A DNA stretch of 64,000 nucleotides, from NCBI RefSeq assembly GCF_003550175.1, contig NZ_QXDF01000001.1:706501-770500 (forward strand), in the 5' to 3' direction. Of the stretch, positions 1 through 11,124 are shown piece by piece (position 1 is the stretch's first letter; every line of letters begins with the position of its first letter). The position numbers were made by a program, and so were the translations under genes. This stretch comes from Dichotomicrobium thermohalophilum (GTDB taxonomy: Bacteria > Pseudomonadota > Alphaproteobacteria > Rhizobiales > Rhodomicrobiaceae). Under the pieces are notes generated by a model. That model worked only from the letters and a program-made list of their open reading frames with translations, was not told the origin of the DNA and searched no databases.

Positions 1-1269
1 GGCTGCATCATGATGCGCAAGTGTCATCTGAACACCTGCCCGGTGGGCGTGGCCACGCAGGACCCGGTTCTGCGCAAACGCTTCAAGGGGCAGCCGGAGC
101 ATGTGGTCAACTACTTCTTCTTCGTCGCAGAGGAGGTGCGCGAGCTGATGGCCCAGATGGGCTTCCGTACCTTTGACGAGATGATCGGCAAGACCGAGTT
201 CATCGACGTCGAGCGCGCCGTGGACCATTGGAAGGCCCATGGCCTCGATCTGTCGAAGCTGCTGCACATGCCGCCGGTGAAGGAGGACAGCGAACGCTAC
301 AACTCCGAGCCCCAGCCGGACCGCCTGGCCACGGTGCTGGACCGCAAGCTTATCAAGCTGGCGCAGCCGGCGATTGAGCGTAAGGAGCCGGTGAAGCTGG
401 AGCTGCCGATCCACAACACGGATCGGACGACTGGCGCGATGCTCTCCGGCGAGATCGCCAAGCGCTACGGCCACGAAGGCCTGCCGGAGGACACCATCTG
501 GATAACGTTCAACGGCACGGCGGGCCAGAGTTTCGGCGCCTGGGGCGCGGCCGGCTTAACGCTCGACCTGATCGGCGACGCCAACGACTACGTGGGCAAG
601 GGCCTGTCTGGCGGCAAGCTGATCGTTCGCCCAACGCCGCGCTCAGGCATCGTGCCGGAAGAGAGCATCATTGTCGGCAACACCGTGCTCTACGGCGCGA
701 TCACGGGGGAGTGCTATTTCCGCGGCATCGCCGGCGAGCGCTTTGCCGTGCGCAATTCGGGCGCGACAGCGGTCATTGAAGGCGTGGGCGATCATGGCTG
801 TGAATACATGACCGGCGGCGTGGTCTGCGTGATTGGGCCGACCGGGCGGAACTTCGCAGCCGGCATGTCCGGCGGTATCGCCTACGTTCTCGATGAGGAC
901 GGAGACTTCGAGCGCCGCTGTAACCTTGCCATGGTCGATCTGGAGCCGGTCCCGGCCGAGGACGAGGCCGTCAAGACCTTCAGCCACAAATACGCCCAGC
1001 TCGAAGAACGTCACGGCGTGGTGAAGGTCGGCCATCACCTTAGCGATATGGACGAGCGACGCTTGCGCACGCTGATCGAGAACCACCGGCGCTACACCGG
1101 GTCGGAGCGGGCCAAGCACATCCTGGAAAACTGGGATGCCTACCGGCCGAAGTTCGTGAAGGTCATGCCGATGGAGTATCGCCGCGCGCTGGAAGAGATG
1201 CAGCAGAGGATGGAAGAGGACACCACGGGTCTGGATGTCCTGGAAATCGGTATGCGCAGCGCGGAGTAA
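1..1269 (+). CDS. gltB: Glutamate synthase (NADPH) large subunit, 3' part
   Basis: This is the C-terminal ~422 residues of the GOGAT large subunit; the reading frame is open at base 1, so the start lies outside the window. The enzyme makes glutamate from 2-oxoglutarate and glutamine in the cytoplasm. The first codons carry the 3Fe-4S ligand cysteines (C-x5-C-x4-C within [13 protein letters not shown]). After them comes the end of the FMN synthase domain, then the glycine-rich GXGXG beta-helix domain with the repeating G-x-x-G-x-x-x-G pattern (for example [15 protein letters not shown] and [11 protein letters not shown]). gltD follows after 58 bases, as in most bacteria. The identification is secure; only the missing 5' end is unknown. 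Confidence 0.97.
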   Translation, partial: GCIMMRKCHLNTCPVGVATQDPVLRKRFKGQPEHVVNYFFFVAEEVRELMAQMGFRTFDEMIGKTEFIDVERAVDHWKAHGLDLSKLLHMPPVKEDSERYNSEPQPDRLATVLDRKLIKLAQPAIERKEPVKLELPIHNTDRTTGAMLSGEIAKRYGHEGLPEDTIWITFNGTAGQSFGAWGAAGLTLDLIGDANDYVGKGLSGGKLIVRPTPRSGIVPEESIIVGNTVLYGAITGECYFRGIAGERFAVRNSGATAVIEGVGDHGCEYMTGGVVCVIGPTGRNFAAGMSGGIAYVLDEDGDFERRCNLAMVDLEPVPAEDEAVKTFSHKYAQLEERHGVVKVGHHLSDMDERRLRTLIENHRRYTGSERAKHILENWDAYRPKFVKVMPMEYRRALEEMQQRMEEDTTGLDVLEIGMRSAE

Positions 1270-1279
1270 CACGGCGGCC

Positions 1280-1298
1280 GCGCGGGGCAGTCCCGCGC
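1280..1298 (+). promoter_or_regulatory. Intercistronic hairpin between gltB and gltD
   Basis: A perfect 7-bp stem, GCGCGGG with CCCGCGC, around a 5-base loop lies just after the gltB stop. No T-run follows, so it is more likely an mRNA stability or processing structure than a terminator. Confidence 0.4.
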
Positions 1299-1327
1299 GC
1301 TGTCGCAACGCTTTAGGGGACGAATAG

Positions 1328-2746
1328 ATGGGAAAGGTTACGGGCTTTCTGGAAATCGACCGGCGCGATCTGGGCTATGAGCCGCCGGAGGAGCGGATCA
1401 AGACGTTCCGCGAATTCATCGTGCCGCTGCCGGAAGGTGAGACGCAGCGCCAGGCCGCGCGCTGCATGGATTGCGGCATCCCGTATTGCCACACGGGCTG
1501 CCCGGTCAATAACCAGATCCCGGACTGGAACGACCTCGTTTATCACGGCGATTGGGAAGAGGCGGCGCGCAACCTGCACTCCACCAACAACTTCCCGGAG
1601 GTGACCGGCCGCGTGTGCCCCGCGCCGTGCGAGGCCGCGTGCACGCTGAACCTTGAAGACGCCCCCGTCAGCATCAAGGCGATCGAAAAATCCATTGCCG
1701 ACAAGGCATTCGATGCCGGCTGGGTGACGCCTCAACCGCCGAGCCAAAAGACCGGCAAGCGCGTGGCCGTCATCGGCTCAGGGCCGGCGGGCATGGCCGC
1801 GGCCCAGCAACTGGCGCGCACCGGCCACGAGGTCCATGTCTATGAGCGTAACGCCCATCCCGGCGGGCTGATGCGCTACGGCATCCCGGACTTCAAGATG
1901 GAAAAATACATCGTCGAGCGCCGGGTCGCGCAGATGGAGGCCGAGGGGGTGGTGTTCCACTGCAACACCGAGGTCGGCAAGGACATCGGTGCCGATCAGC
2001 TTGAGCGCGAGCACGATGCGGTACTGCTTGCCGGCGGTGCGGAGCATCCGCGCGATCTGCCCATCCCCGGTCGCGAACTGGACGGGGTTCACTTCGCGAT
2101 GGATTTCCTGACGCAGCAGAACCGGCGCGTCTCCGGTGAACCCCTTGGGGAAATTGAGCCGATCACCGCGACCGGCAAGCACGTGATCGTGATTGGCGGC
2201 GGCGACACCGGCTCGGACTGCATCGGCACGTCCTTCCGCCAGGGAGCGGCCTCCGTGACGCAGCTCGAGATCATGCCGAAGCCGCCGGAGAAGGAAGACA
2301 AGCTGCTGACCTGGCCGCACTGGCCGCTCAAGCTGCGCACTTCATCGAGCCAGGAAGAAGGCGCCCACCGCGACTGGAGCGTGATGACCGAGAAATTCAC
2401 CGGCTCGGACGGCAAGGTGGAGCAGCTTCACTGCGTGCGCGTCGACGAGAACACGCAAAAGATCCCCGGCACCGAGTTCCAGATGCGCGCGGATCTTGTG
2501 CTGCTGGCGATGGGCTTCGTGCATCCGCGCCATGATGGGCCGGTCGCGCAACTGGGCGTGGAACTCACCGAACGCGGGAACGTCATGGCCGACGATCACA
2601 AATATTTAACATCTCGCAATAAGATATTCGTTGCGGGCGACATGCGGCGCGGTCAATCTCTCGTCGTTTGGGCGATCAGGGAAGGCCGGCAGGCGGCGCG
2701 GGCTATCGACGAATTTCTTATGGGCGAGAGTCTGCTCCCGCGCTAA
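1328..2746 (+). CDS. gltD: Glutamate synthase small subunit
   Basis: This 472-residue protein feeds NADPH electrons through FAD and 4Fe-4S clusters to the GltB subunit. The N-terminus holds the cysteine clusters ([14 protein letters not shown] near residue 48, then CPAPCEAAC near 98). An FAD-binding [10 protein letters not shown] follows near residue 156, a second dinucleotide fold GGGDTGSDC near 295, and the C-terminal FAD contact [14 protein letters not shown]. The length matches the family. The ATG follows an AGGGGA-like ribosome site. It is co-directional with gltB and probably co-transcribed with it. Confidence 0.96.
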   Translation: MGKVTGFLEIDRRDLGYEPPEERIKTFREFIVPLPEGETQRQAARCMDCGIPYCHTGCPVNNQIPDWNDLVYHGDWEEAARNLHSTNNFPEVTGRVCPAPCEAACTLNLEDAPVSIKAIEKSIADKAFDAGWVTPQPPSQKTGKRVAVIGSGPAGMAAAQQLARTGHEVHVYERNAHPGGLMRYGIPDFKMEKYIVERRVAQMEAEGVVFHCNTEVGKDIGADQLEREHDAVLLAGGAEHPRDLPIPGRELDGVHFAMDFLTQQNRRVSGEPLGEIEPITATGKHVIVIGGGDTGSDCIGTSFRQGAASVTQLEIMPKPPEKEDKLLTWPHWPLKLRTSSSQEEGAHRDWSVMTEKFTGSDGKVEQLHCVRVDENTQKIPGTEFQMRADLVLLAMGFVHPRHDGPVAQLGVELTERGNVMADDHKYLTSRNKIFVAGDMRRGQSLVVWAIREGRQAARAIDEFLMGESLLPR

Positions 2747-2951
2747 CCTGTCGACCATCGTTTGCGGTCCGGTCGAAGCATTCGTCCGGCTCGGTCCGGC
2801 ATCTGTCACTGCGGGCGGCGTTATGGCGACGAAAGTCTAATGACCTAATAGCCAATATCGCGCGTCTGCCAGATGATTTATTGCTGAAGAAGCCCTAAAA
2901 AGAGCTTCAGCGGCTTCCGGCCGCCAATCATCCAAAGGGAGGAAAGTGCTC

Positions 2952-4316
2952 ATGACCAAGAAGACTCTGTCACGCCGTACTGTTCTGAAGGCGGGCGCCG
3001 GTACAACGGCCTTCGCGCTGGCGGGTTCCGGGCCGTTCCATTTCATCCGCGACGCCTGGGCGCAGGACTATCGCAATGCGCCGACCGGCTCGACAGTGAC
3101 GCTCGGCTTCAACGTTCCGCAGACTGGCCCTTATGCTGACGAGGGCGCCGACGAGCTGCGCGCGCTCAAACTCGCCGCGAAGCACCTGAACGGTGAAGGT
3201 GATGGCGGGATGCTTAACACCTTCGTCTACAAGAATGGCGAGAAGACCGCGCTTGATGGCAACGGCATCAACGGCAAGAAGGTCGAGTTCGTCACGGGTG
3301 ACACGCAGACCAAGTCCGACGCCGCCCGCGCCAGCGCAAAGCGCATGATCGAGGCCGACGGCGTGGTGATGGTCACCGGCGGATCGTCCTCGGGCGTGGC
3401 CGTGGCGGTGCAGGGGCTGTGCCAGGAAATGGGCGTGATCTTCATGTCCGGCCTGACGCACTCCAACGACACAACCGGCAAGGACAAGCGCCGCAACGGC
3501 TTCCGCCACTTCTTCAACTCCTACATGTCCGGCGCCGCGCTCGGCCCGGTGCTCGCCAATGCCTACGGCACCGACCGCGTCGCCTATCACCTGACAGCGG
3601 ACTACAACTGGGGCTACACCACCGAGGAGTCGGTGAAGCAGTTCACCGAGGCTCAGGGCTGGGAAACTGCCGCGGCCGTCCGCACCCCGCTGGGCGCTGG
3701 CGACTTCTCGCAGTACATCACGCCGGTCCTCAACTCTGACGCCGACGTGCTGGTGCTGAACCACTACGGCAAGGACATGGTGAACTCGCTGACCCAGGCC
3801 GTTCAGTTCGGTCTGCTCGACAAGCAGGTCAACGGCAAGCAGTTCCAGGTCGTCGTGCCGCTCTACAGCCGTCTGATGGCTCAGGGCGCCGGCGATGCGG
3901 TTAAAGGCATCTACGGCTCGACCAACTGGCACTGGTCGCTGGACGATGAGGGCTCGAAGGCGTTCGTCAAGTCCTTCGGCCAGGAATACGGCTTCCCGCC
4001 GAGTCAGGCCGCGCACACCTGCTACGTGCAGGCGCTGCTCTACGCCGACGCCTGCCAGCGTGCTGGCACGTTCCGTCCCTGCGCTGTTGTCGAAGAGCTG
4101 GAAGACTTCGAGTTCGACGGCCTTGGCAATGGTCCGACGCTGTATCGCGGCGCCGACCACCAGTGCTTCAAGGATGTGCTGGTCGTGAAGGGTAAGGAAA
4201 ACCCGGAATCCGAGTTCGACGTCCTGGAAGTCGTCGAGGTCACGCCGGTTGAAAAGGTCACCTACGATCCGGAAATCTTCGGCGGTCAGCTCGGTCCGTG
4301 TAACGACGGTGTGTAG
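2952..4316 (+). CDS. ABC transporter substrate-binding protein, branched-chain amino acid (HAAT) type
   Basis: A periplasmic binding protein of about 454 residues. The N-terminus has a twin-arginine signal (SRRTVLKAGAG followed by a hydrophobic stretch and a cleavage site near AWAQ), suggesting export of a folded protein by Tat. The body has the type I periplasmic fold of the LivJ/Leu-Ile-Val family, beginning VTLGFNVPQTGPYADEG and containing the hinge-region MVTGGSSSGVAVAVQ. ATG 2952 is chosen over GTG 2946 because AAGGGAGGA (2935-2943) sits about 8 bases before it. Two permease and two ATPase genes follow. The ligand cannot be read from sequence; amino acids, short amides or urea-like compounds are possible. 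Its position directly after gltBD suggests nitrogen supply. Confidence 0.88.
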   Translation: MTKKTLSRRTVLKAGAGTTAFALAGSGPFHFIRDAWAQDYRNAPTGSTVTLGFNVPQTGPYADEGADELRALKLAAKHLNGEGDGGMLNTFVYKNGEKTALDGNGINGKKVEFVTGDTQTKSDAARASAKRMIEADGVVMVTGGSSSGVAVAVQGLCQEMGVIFMSGLTHSNDTTGKDKRRNGFRHFFNSYMSGAALGPVLANAYGTDRVAYHLTADYNWGYTTEESVKQFTEAQGWETAAAVRTPLGAGDFSQYITPVLNSDADVLVLNHYGKDMVNSLTQAVQFGLLDKQVNGKQFQVVVPLYSRLMAQGAGDAVKGIYGSTNWHWSLDDEGSKAFVKSFGQEYGFPPSQAAHTCYVQALLYADACQRAGTFRPCAVVEELEDFEFDGLGNGPTLYRGADHQCFKDVLVVKGKENPESEFDVLEVVEVTPVEKVTYDPEIFGGQLGPCNDGV

Positions 4317-4339
4317 TCCGCACAATCGCACAACATGCA

Positions 4340-4367
4340 GCGCCGGTCCCGCTTGCGGGGCCGGCGC
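4340..4367 (+). promoter_or_regulatory. Intercistronic hairpin after the binding-protein gene
   Basis: An arm of 13 bases starting at 4340 (GCGCCGGTCCCGC) is complementary, with one G-T wobble, to the arm ending at 4367. There is no T-run. Such GC hairpins downstream of binding-protein genes commonly protect that part of the message, so the binding protein is made in excess over the permeases. The position fits that role. Confidence 0.5.
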
Positions 4368-4412
4368 CTAGGGCCGGGTGCCTGACGGGCCTGAGCGGGG
4401 AATGAAGCAGCC

Positions 4413-5441
4413 ATGGAAGTTTTTCTCCTGCAGCTTTTGAACGGCCTCGACAAGGGCGGCGCTTATGCGATGATCGCCTTGGGGCTGACGCTTATTTTCG
4501 GAACGCTGGGCGTGGTGAACTTCGCGCATGGCGCTCTCTTCATGCTGGGGGCCTTTTGCGCGGTAACTTTCAATGCCCTCGTATCCATGCAGCAGGTGAC
4601 CCTGCACCCGACCGAGACAACGGCCTGGGGCACGCCTGTCGAGATCAAGACGCCCTATGTCGAACTCTGGTTCGGCGATTTCGGGCGGTTCCTGGTCGAG
4701 TTTTCGGTGCCGGTGTCGATCCTGCTGGCAGTCCCGGTCATGCTGCTCATCGGTCTTGCGATGGAGCGCGGACTGATCCGCCATTTCTACAAGCGCCCGC
4801 ACATTGAACAGATTCTCGTGACGTTCGGCCTCGCCATCGTCCTGCAGGAGATCGTCAAGATCTTCTACGGCGCGAACCCGATTCCGCAATCCGCGCCGCC
4901 CTCCGTTGATCAAGCCCTTGATATTGGTGGGCTTTTGGGCTTCCCGCCGGGCGAGATCGTCTATCCTTACTGGCGGCTGATCTACTTCCTGTTTTCCGCT
5001 GTGGTTATCGGCGCGGTGTTTGCGTTCCTGCGTTATACCACCTTCGGTATGGTCGTCCGCGCGGGTATGGCAGACCGCGAGACGGTGACGCTTCTGGGAA
5101 TCAACATCGACCGGCGGTTCACGATTGTCTTTGCCTTGGCGGCGATCGTCGCCGGCCTTGCGGGGTTGATGTATACGCCGATCCTGAGCCCGGATTACCA
5201 CATGGGCATGGATTTCCTTGTGATCAGCTTTGTGGTCGTCGTCGTGGGCGGCATGGGCAGCCTTCCGGGCGCCGTCGCCGCGGGCTTCCTGCTCGGCATT
5301 CTGCAGAGCTTCGCGTCGCTCAACGAGGTGAAGCAGATCTTTCCGGGCATCGACCAGATCATTCTCTACCTCGTGGCGGTCGTCGTGCTTCTCGTTCGTC
5401 CGCGCGGCCTGATGGGCCAGAAGGGCGTGATGGAGACCTAA
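4413..5441 (+). CDS. livH: Branched-chain amino acid-type ABC permease, LivH family
   Basis: A 342-residue inner-membrane permease with about eight hydrophobic segments. It opens with the family pattern QLLNGLDKGGAYAMIALGLT, followed by TLGVVNFAHGALFMLGAF. The C-terminal half has the LivH signature VVVGGMGSLPGAVAAG, the cytoplasmic loop that contacts the ATPase. An additional ~30-residue periplasmic stretch after the second helix (residues 50-80) is longer than in E. coli LivH. Only three bases separate its stop from the next permease. The pathway is secure, but the transported solute is not known, so the symbol denotes family only. Confidence 0.9.
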   Translation: MEVFLLQLLNGLDKGGAYAMIALGLTLIFGTLGVVNFAHGALFMLGAFCAVTFNALVSMQQVTLHPTETTAWGTPVEIKTPYVELWFGDFGRFLVEFSVPVSILLAVPVMLLIGLAMERGLIRHFYKRPHIEQILVTFGLAIVLQEIVKIFYGANPIPQSAPPSVDQALDIGGLLGFPPGEIVYPYWRLIYFLFSAVVIGAVFAFLRYTTFGMVVRAGMADRETVTLLGINIDRRFTIVFALAAIVAGLAGLMYTPILSPDYHMGMDFLVISFVVVVVGGMGSLPGAVAAGFLLGILQSFASLNEVKQIFPGIDQIILYLVAVVVLLVRPRGLMGQKGVMET

Positions 5442-5444
5442 GCC

Positions 5445-6614
5445 ATGAACAAAGTGTTGCTAGGCAGCGAATCAAAGCGCAGCGACTGGATCCTTCTCGT
5501 CGCCTTTTCGATCGTCGTGCTGCTGGGGCCGTACATCCTGGCTCCGTTTGGCGCGGGCTATCCGGACCTGCTGCAGCGGTTTGCAATTTTCGGCATCTTC
5601 GCCATCGGCTTCAACATCCTGCTCGGCTTGACCGGCTACCTGTCGTTCGGCCACGCGGCCTTCCTCGGCGTCGGCTCCTACACAGCGGTGTGGTCGTTCA
5701 AGTTGCTCTCGATGAATCCGATCCTGGCATTGTTCTTTGCCATGCTGCTGGCCGGCGTGTTCGCGGTCGCCATCGGATATATCTGTCTGCGCCGCGCGGG
5801 CATCTATTTCGCCATTCTCACGCTGGCTTTCGCGCAGATGAGCTACAACCTGGCCTATTCCGTTCTGACGCCCATAACCAACGGTGAGACGGGACTACAG
5901 CTCAGCCAACAGGACCCGCGCGCCATCGATGCCTTGTTCGGCCGTGATTACGGTGCCGCCCTGCCCGTGTCCGACCTGTTCGGAATCGAGATGACCGGCT
6001 ATCCCGGTTTCTACTTCTGCGGGGTGATCCTGATCATTGCCTTCTATATCTCGATCCGCATTTTCCGCTCGCCGTTCGGCATGAAGCTGCGGGCGATCAA
6101 GTCCAATCAGAACCGGCTGAACTATGTCGGCATCAACACAAAGCCCTATATGCTCGTGGCCTTCGTCATCTCGGGTATGTACGCCGGCCTTGCGGGCGGG
6201 CTGATGGCGGTGACCGACCCGCTCGCCGGGGCCGAACGCATGCAGTGGACAGCGAGCGGCGAGGTCGTGCTGATGACCATTCTCGGCGGTGCGGGCACGC
6301 TACTCGGCCCGGTTCTCGGCGCAGGCATCATCAAGTATTTCGAGAATATCTTCTCAGCGTTCAACGAGGCGCTGTTGATGGAGACCTTCTCGTTCCTGCC
6401 GGCGGGACTGCAGGAAACGCTGGTCGCCGTGTTGAGCCTCTTCGTCGGCAAGGGCTGGCACCTGACGCTCGGTATCGTGTTCATGTTGATCGTGATCTTC
6501 CTGCCGGGCGGCCTGATGGAGGGCTTCCGCCGGCTTGTGAACCTGTTTACCCGTCCGCCGGACCAGGGGAAGAGCGAGCGGGCCCCCGCCGCGCAAGCCC
6601 AGCCTGCAGAGTAG
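5445..6614 (+). CDS. livM: Branched-chain amino acid-type ABC permease, LivM family
   Basis: The second permease of the importer, 389 residues, with around nine hydrophobic helices. Family landmarks are [20 protein letters not shown] near residue 53 and [19 protein letters not shown] near residue 278, the second being the ATPase-contact loop. The last ~30 residues are hydrophilic and rich in Pro, Ala and charged residues, an unstructured tail. It lies between livH (3-base gap) and livG (12-base gap), so translation is probably coupled. Confidence 0.9.
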   Translation: MNKVLLGSESKRSDWILLVAFSIVVLLGPYILAPFGAGYPDLLQRFAIFGIFAIGFNILLGLTGYLSFGHAAFLGVGSYTAVWSFKLLSMNPILALFFAMLLAGVFAVAIGYICLRRAGIYFAILTLAFAQMSYNLAYSVLTPITNGETGLQLSQQDPRAIDALFGRDYGAALPVSDLFGIEMTGYPGFYFCGVILIIAFYISIRIFRSPFGMKLRAIKSNQNRLNYVGINTKPYMLVAFVISGMYAGLAGGLMAVTDPLAGAERMQWTASGEVVLMTILGGAGTLLGPVLGAGIIKYFENIFSAFNEALLMETFSFLPAGLQETLVAVLSLFVGKGWHLTLGIVFMLIVIFLPGGLMEGFRRLVNLFTRPPDQGKSERAPAAQAQPAE

Positions 6615-6626
6615 GGAGGAAGTTCC

Positions 6627-7378
6627 GTGGCTACTCTCGAAGTCAGGGACGTAAACAAGAATTTCGGCGGCGTGCAGGCCCTGCGCGATGTCAACCTGAG
6701 CGTTGATGCCGGTAGCGTCCATGCGATTATCGGCCCGAACGGCGCCGGCAAATCGACTCTGCTGAACTGCATGGTCGGGCGGTTGTTGCCGGACACTGGC
6801 AGCGTGATGTTCAACGGTCAGTCCCTGCTCGGCCTGCGGCCGCACGAGATCAATCAACTGGGCGTTGCGCGGGTTTTCCAGACGCCGGAAATCTTTCCCG
6901 ACCTGACGCTGGTCGAAAACGTGATCGTGCCGGCGCTTGCGAAGCGCGACGGTGCGTTCAATTTCCACGCGTGGGAGCGCATCGATGCCCAGAAGGACAT
7001 CATGGACGAGGCCGAAAGCGTGCTCGAAGAGGTCGGTCTGATCAAGTTCAAGGACCTCAGCGCGGCCAGCCTTTCCCGCGGCGACAAGCGGCGCCTGGAG
7101 CTGGCGATGTGCCTCGTCCAGCATCCCAAGCTGCTGCTGCTCGACGAGCCGACCGCCGGCATGTCGCGGGCAGACACCAACGCAACCATCGACCTGCTCA
7201 AACGCATCGGTGAACGCGGCATCACCAAGATCGTCATCGAGCATGACATGCACGTCGTCTTCTCGCTGGCGCAGAAGATTTCGGTGATGGCGCAGGGAAC
7301 CGTGATCGTCGAAGGCGAACCGACCGCGATCAAAGGCGATCCGAAAGTGCAGGAAGCCTATCTCGGAGGGGCCCATCT

Positions 7379-7382
<4 letters not shown>
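6627..7382 (+). CDS. livG: Branched-chain amino acid-type ABC ATPase, LivG family
   Basis: An ATP-binding subunit of 251 residues starting at a GTG that follows GGGAGGA by six bases. Walker A is GPNGAGKST, the signature motif is LSRGDKRRLE, and Walker B is LLLLDEPTAGM with the switch histidine in VIEHDMHVV. The LSRGD form of the signature is the variant typical of LivG/UrtD-class ATPases rather than the canonical LSGGQ. The stop overlaps the start of the next ATPase by four bases (ATGA). Confidence 0.92.
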
Positions 7383-8170
<788 letters not shown>

Positions 8171-8332
8171 GCGCTGATCAGGCCAGCGAGCAACGCCGGT
8201 CATCTTGTCCGGGTGCGGTAATTGCGCCCGTTCAGGCGCGTTGCCTAAAATTTCGCGCTCTCATACACTCCCGACTATGCGGCAGAGCCTATAATTCCAT
8301 CGACAAGGCGCCCGCAGGATCGGGAGACACTC

Positions 8333-9790
8333 ATGCGCAAGCCTGGCACGGCCTTCCGCGCGCTGGCACTCACCTGTCTCGCCATCGGTGCCGCGCTCAT
8401 GTTCGCGTCGTCGCTGACCAGCCGGGCACAGGACGAGACCCAGCCTTTCTCGGCCAAGCGCGGCCTGATCATCGAAATCGACGGCGCGATCGGCCCGGCC
8501 ACGACGCGGCTGATCGAGAATGGGCTTGCGGAAGCCGAGAACCGCGGCGCAACGCTCGCCGTGCTGCGCATCGACACGCCAGGCGGCCTCGTTACGAGCA
8601 CCCGAGACATTATCCGGGCGATTATCGGCGCACCCGTGCCGGTGGTCGGTTATGTTGCGCCCTCCGGCGGGCGTGCGGCCAGCGCAGGCACGTACATCAT
8701 GTACGCCACGCATATCGCTGCGATGGCGCCCGGCACGAATATCGGCGCGGCAACTCCGGTGCAGATGGGTGGCGCGCCCGGTCTGCCAGGCTCCGAGCCG
8801 CAGAATGAAGACAGCGGCGACAAGGACGGGTCGGGCGATGAGGAAGGCGGCGACGGCGAGGACCAGACCGAGAGTCCCAGCCAGCCCGACGACCCCGGCA
8901 AGGCGAAGGCTGTAAACGACGCGGTCGCCTTCATCCGCAGCCTGGCCGAACTCCGCGGCCGCAACGCGGCGTGGGCCGAGAAAGCGGTCCGCGAGGCCGC
9001 AAGCATCTCGGCGAGCGAGGCGCGCGAGAAAGGAGTCATCGAGATTGTCGCCACCAGCATGACTGACCTGATGCAGCAAGTGGACGGCCGCACCGTGGAG
9101 ATCGGCGGGCTCGAACGCCGGCTCGACACTCAAGGGATTCAGCTTGAAACCTTCGAGCCGAGCACGCTGACGAAGATCCTCGGCATCCTGGCGAACCCGA
9201 ACGTCGCCTTCATTTTCATGCTGGTCGGGATTTACGGCCTGATCTTCGAGTTCGCCAACCCCGGCACGATCGGTCCGGGCGTGATTGGCGTAATCTGTCT
9301 CGTGATCGGGCTTTATTCGCTCAACCAGTTGCCACTGGACTACGCCGGGCTGACGCTGGTCTTGCTCGGGCTCGCGTTCATGGTGGCGGAAGCCTTCACG
9401 CCATCCTTCGGGATATTGGGCATTGGCGGGCTTGCCGCCTTCATCATCGGCTCGCTGTTCCTGATCGACACGGATGTGCCCGAATATCAACTCAGCACCA
9501 GCGTGATCGTTGGCACGGCGCTGGCCAGCGGACTGCTGCTCGTGGTGGTCCTCGGCTATGCCTGGCGATCCCAAACCCGCGCGGTGACCGCGGGGCCAAA
9601 CCCCTATGTCGGCGAAACGGTCAAGGTGCTCGAATGGTCGAAGGGCGAGGGGTATGTGCGCGCGCAGGGTGATCGTTGGCACGCCCGGGGCGATATCGAC
9701 GTCCAGCCGGGCGACAAGGTCGAGGTCAAACAGATCGATGGGCTGACGCTGGTTGTCGGGCCGAGCCAGACTGCGCGCAACTCGGGCTGA
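8333..9790 (+). CDS. nfeD: NfeD family membrane-bound serine protease (long form)
   Basis: This 485-residue protein has a signal peptide or anchor (1-32), a ClpP-like serine protease domain (about 43-260), four to five membrane helices (about 285-425) and a C-terminal OB-fold NfeD domain. The likely nucleophile is Ser117 in GGRAASAGTYI, equivalent to the catalytic Ser of the archaeal STOPP/PH1510 protease. Between the nucleophile and the lysine-bearing helix there is an acidic low-complexity insert (about 150-195, rich in Glu, Asp and Gly). The slipin gene follows 46 bases later. These two families are a well-known operon pair in which the protease cleaves its stomatin partner. Confidence 0.9.
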   Translation: MRKPGTAFRALALTCLAIGAALMFASSLTSRAQDETQPFSAKRGLIIEIDGAIGPATTRLIENGLAEAENRGATLAVLRIDTPGGLVTSTRDIIRAIIGAPVPVVGYVAPSGGRAASAGTYIMYATHIAAMAPGTNIGAATPVQMGGAPGLPGSEPQNEDSGDKDGSGDEEGGDGEDQTESPSQPDDPGKAKAVNDAVAFIRSLAELRGRNAAWAEKAVREAASISASEAREKGVIEIVATSMTDLMQQVDGRTVEIGGLERRLDTQGIQLETFEPSTLTKILGILANPNVAFIFMLVGIYGLIFEFANPGTIGPGVIGVICLVIGLYSLNQLPLDYAGLTLVLLGLAFMVAEAFTPSFGILGIGGLAAFIIGSLFLIDTDVPEYQLSTSVIVGTALASGLLLVVVLGYAWRSQTRAVTAGPNPYVGETVKVLEWSKGEGYVRAQGDRWHARGDIDVQPGDKVEVKQIDGLTLVVGPSQTARNSG

Positions 9791-9836
9791 GCCTCATTTG
9801 TTGATCATTAAGTTTTGCCATTAAAGGAGCCATTCC

Positions 9837-10589
9837 ATGCAGTTCCTCCAGATCGACGCCGTTGCCATTCTGGTTCTGGCGGGCCTCATCATCTTCCTGC
9901 TCAGCTCCGCAATTCGCATTCTGCGCGAGTATGAGCGCGGCGTTGTTTTCACCCTTGGCCGCTTCTCCCGCGTTGCCGGGCCGGGCCTGGTCATCATCAT
10001 TCCGGTCATCCAGCAGATGGTGAAGGCCGACTTGCGGATCTACACCGAGGACGTCCCATCCCAGGACGTGATCTCCAAGGACAACGTCTCGGTGAAGGTC
10101 AACGCGGTTATCTATTTCCGCATCGTCGACGCGGAGAAGGCGATCATCAACGTCGAGAATTTCATGAAGGCCACGAGCCAGCTCGCGCAGACGACGCTGC
10201 GCTCGGTTCTCGGCAAGCATGAACTCGACGAGATGCTGGCCGAACGCGACAAGCTCAACGCCGACATCCAGAAGATCCTCGACGAGCAGACCGACGCCTG
10301 GGGCATCAAGGTGTCCAACGTCGAGATCAAGCACGTGGATATCGACGAGAGCATGGTCCGCGCCATCGCCCGCCAGGCCGAGGCGGAGCGCTATCGCCGC
10401 GCGCGCATCATCAACGCCGAGGCCGAGCAGCAGGCCGCGCAAAAGCTGGTCGAGGCGGCCGAGATCATGTCCAGCGAGGCGAACGCGATGCAGTTGCGCT
10501 ACTTCGAGGCGCTACAGGACATCGCCGGCAACAAGACCTCGACAATCGTGTTCCCATTGCCTATGGAGTTGCTAAAGAAAGTTACGTAA
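9837..10589 (+). CDS. Slipin (stomatin/SPFH-domain membrane protein)
   Basis: A 250-residue protein with one N-terminal membrane hairpin (about 7-25), the SPFH domain ([20 protein letters not shown] onward) and a heptad-like C-terminal helix rich in Ala and Glu (about 180-225). Slipins oligomerise in membrane microdomains. The C-terminal hydrophobic segment is the site cut by NfeD proteases in studied pairs, and here it corresponds to [11 protein letters not shown]. An AAGGAG ribosome site lies 9 bases before the ATG. Confidence 0.92.
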   Translation: MQFLQIDAVAILVLAGLIIFLLSSAIRILREYERGVVFTLGRFSRVAGPGLVIIIPVIQQMVKADLRIYTEDVPSQDVISKDNVSVKVNAVIYFRIVDAEKAIINVENFMKATSQLAQTTLRSVLGKHELDEMLAERDKLNADIQKILDEQTDAWGIKVSNVEIKHVDIDESMVRAIARQAEAERYRRARIINAEAEQQAAQKLVEAAEIMSSEANAMQLRYFEALQDIAGNKTSTIVFPLPMELLKKVT

Positions 10590-10608
10590 TTGGTGAAAAA
10601 CGCCCCGA

Positions 10609-11124
10609 ATGCTCGATGCCGTGGTCAAGTTGCTCACGACCCTCGCGTTGGGAGCCATTTTGGGCGCCGCGGCTGTGTGGCGCCTGCACTATGGCCCCCT
10701 TTACGTGAGCGGCCCGGCGAAGGTGATCGACGGCGACAACATCGAAATTGCGGGAATGAATATCCGGCTCGCCGGCATCGACGCACCGGAGCTGCCCGAG
10801 CGGAACGGCAAGGAATGCCGCAAGCTGCTCTCGCGCACCGAATGCATCGAGCGCAGCGCGTATGCCCTGCATTGGCGGGTGGGCGGCGAGCATGTCCGGT
10901 GCTGGATCACGGGCAGCAGCGCACTGTCCGCCGAAGGTGAATTTGATCGCCCTCTCGGCGTGTGCTTTCACGGTGAGACCGAGTTGAACGCGTGGATGCT
11001 GCAAGAGTGTCACGCCGGGCTGCCCGATGATAAGGCCCATCACATCTGTCGTTATTACCCGGTGGTCGATGAGCGGACCTGCAAGCAGCAGGACGCGCCG
11101 GTGGCCCGTCTTGAGGCGGGTTAA
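10609..11124 (+). CDS. Membrane-anchored SNase-like (thermonuclease family) protein
   Basis: A 171-residue protein with an N-terminal hydrophobic anchor (about 7-25), then a staphylococcal-nuclease-like OB fold. VIDGDN and IRLAGIDAPE supply the calcium-binding Asp residues and the catalytic Arg and Glu expected by alignment with SNase. A second Arg occurs in FDRPLGVC. Thr22 and Thr41 of SNase are replaced by Asn and Ala. The C-terminal part has six extra cysteines, which is unusual and suggests disulfides in the periplasm. It begins 20 bases after the slipin gene. Nuclease activity is inferred from the motifs only. Confidence 0.75.
   Translation: MLDAVVKLLTTLALGAILGAAAVWRLHYGPLYVSGPAKVIDGDNIEIAGMNIRLAGIDAPELPERNGKECRKLLSRTECIERSAYALHWRVGGEHVRCWITGSSALSAEGEFDRPLGVCFHGETELNAWMLQECHAGLPDDKAHHICRYYPVVDERTCKQQDAPVARLEAG

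Noticed and set aside
2970-4331. 453-codon open frame on the - strand opposite the ABC binding protein
   Set aside because: GC-rich genes leave long open antisense frames. The + strand frame has a Tat signal, a ribosome site and family motifs; the antisense one has none.
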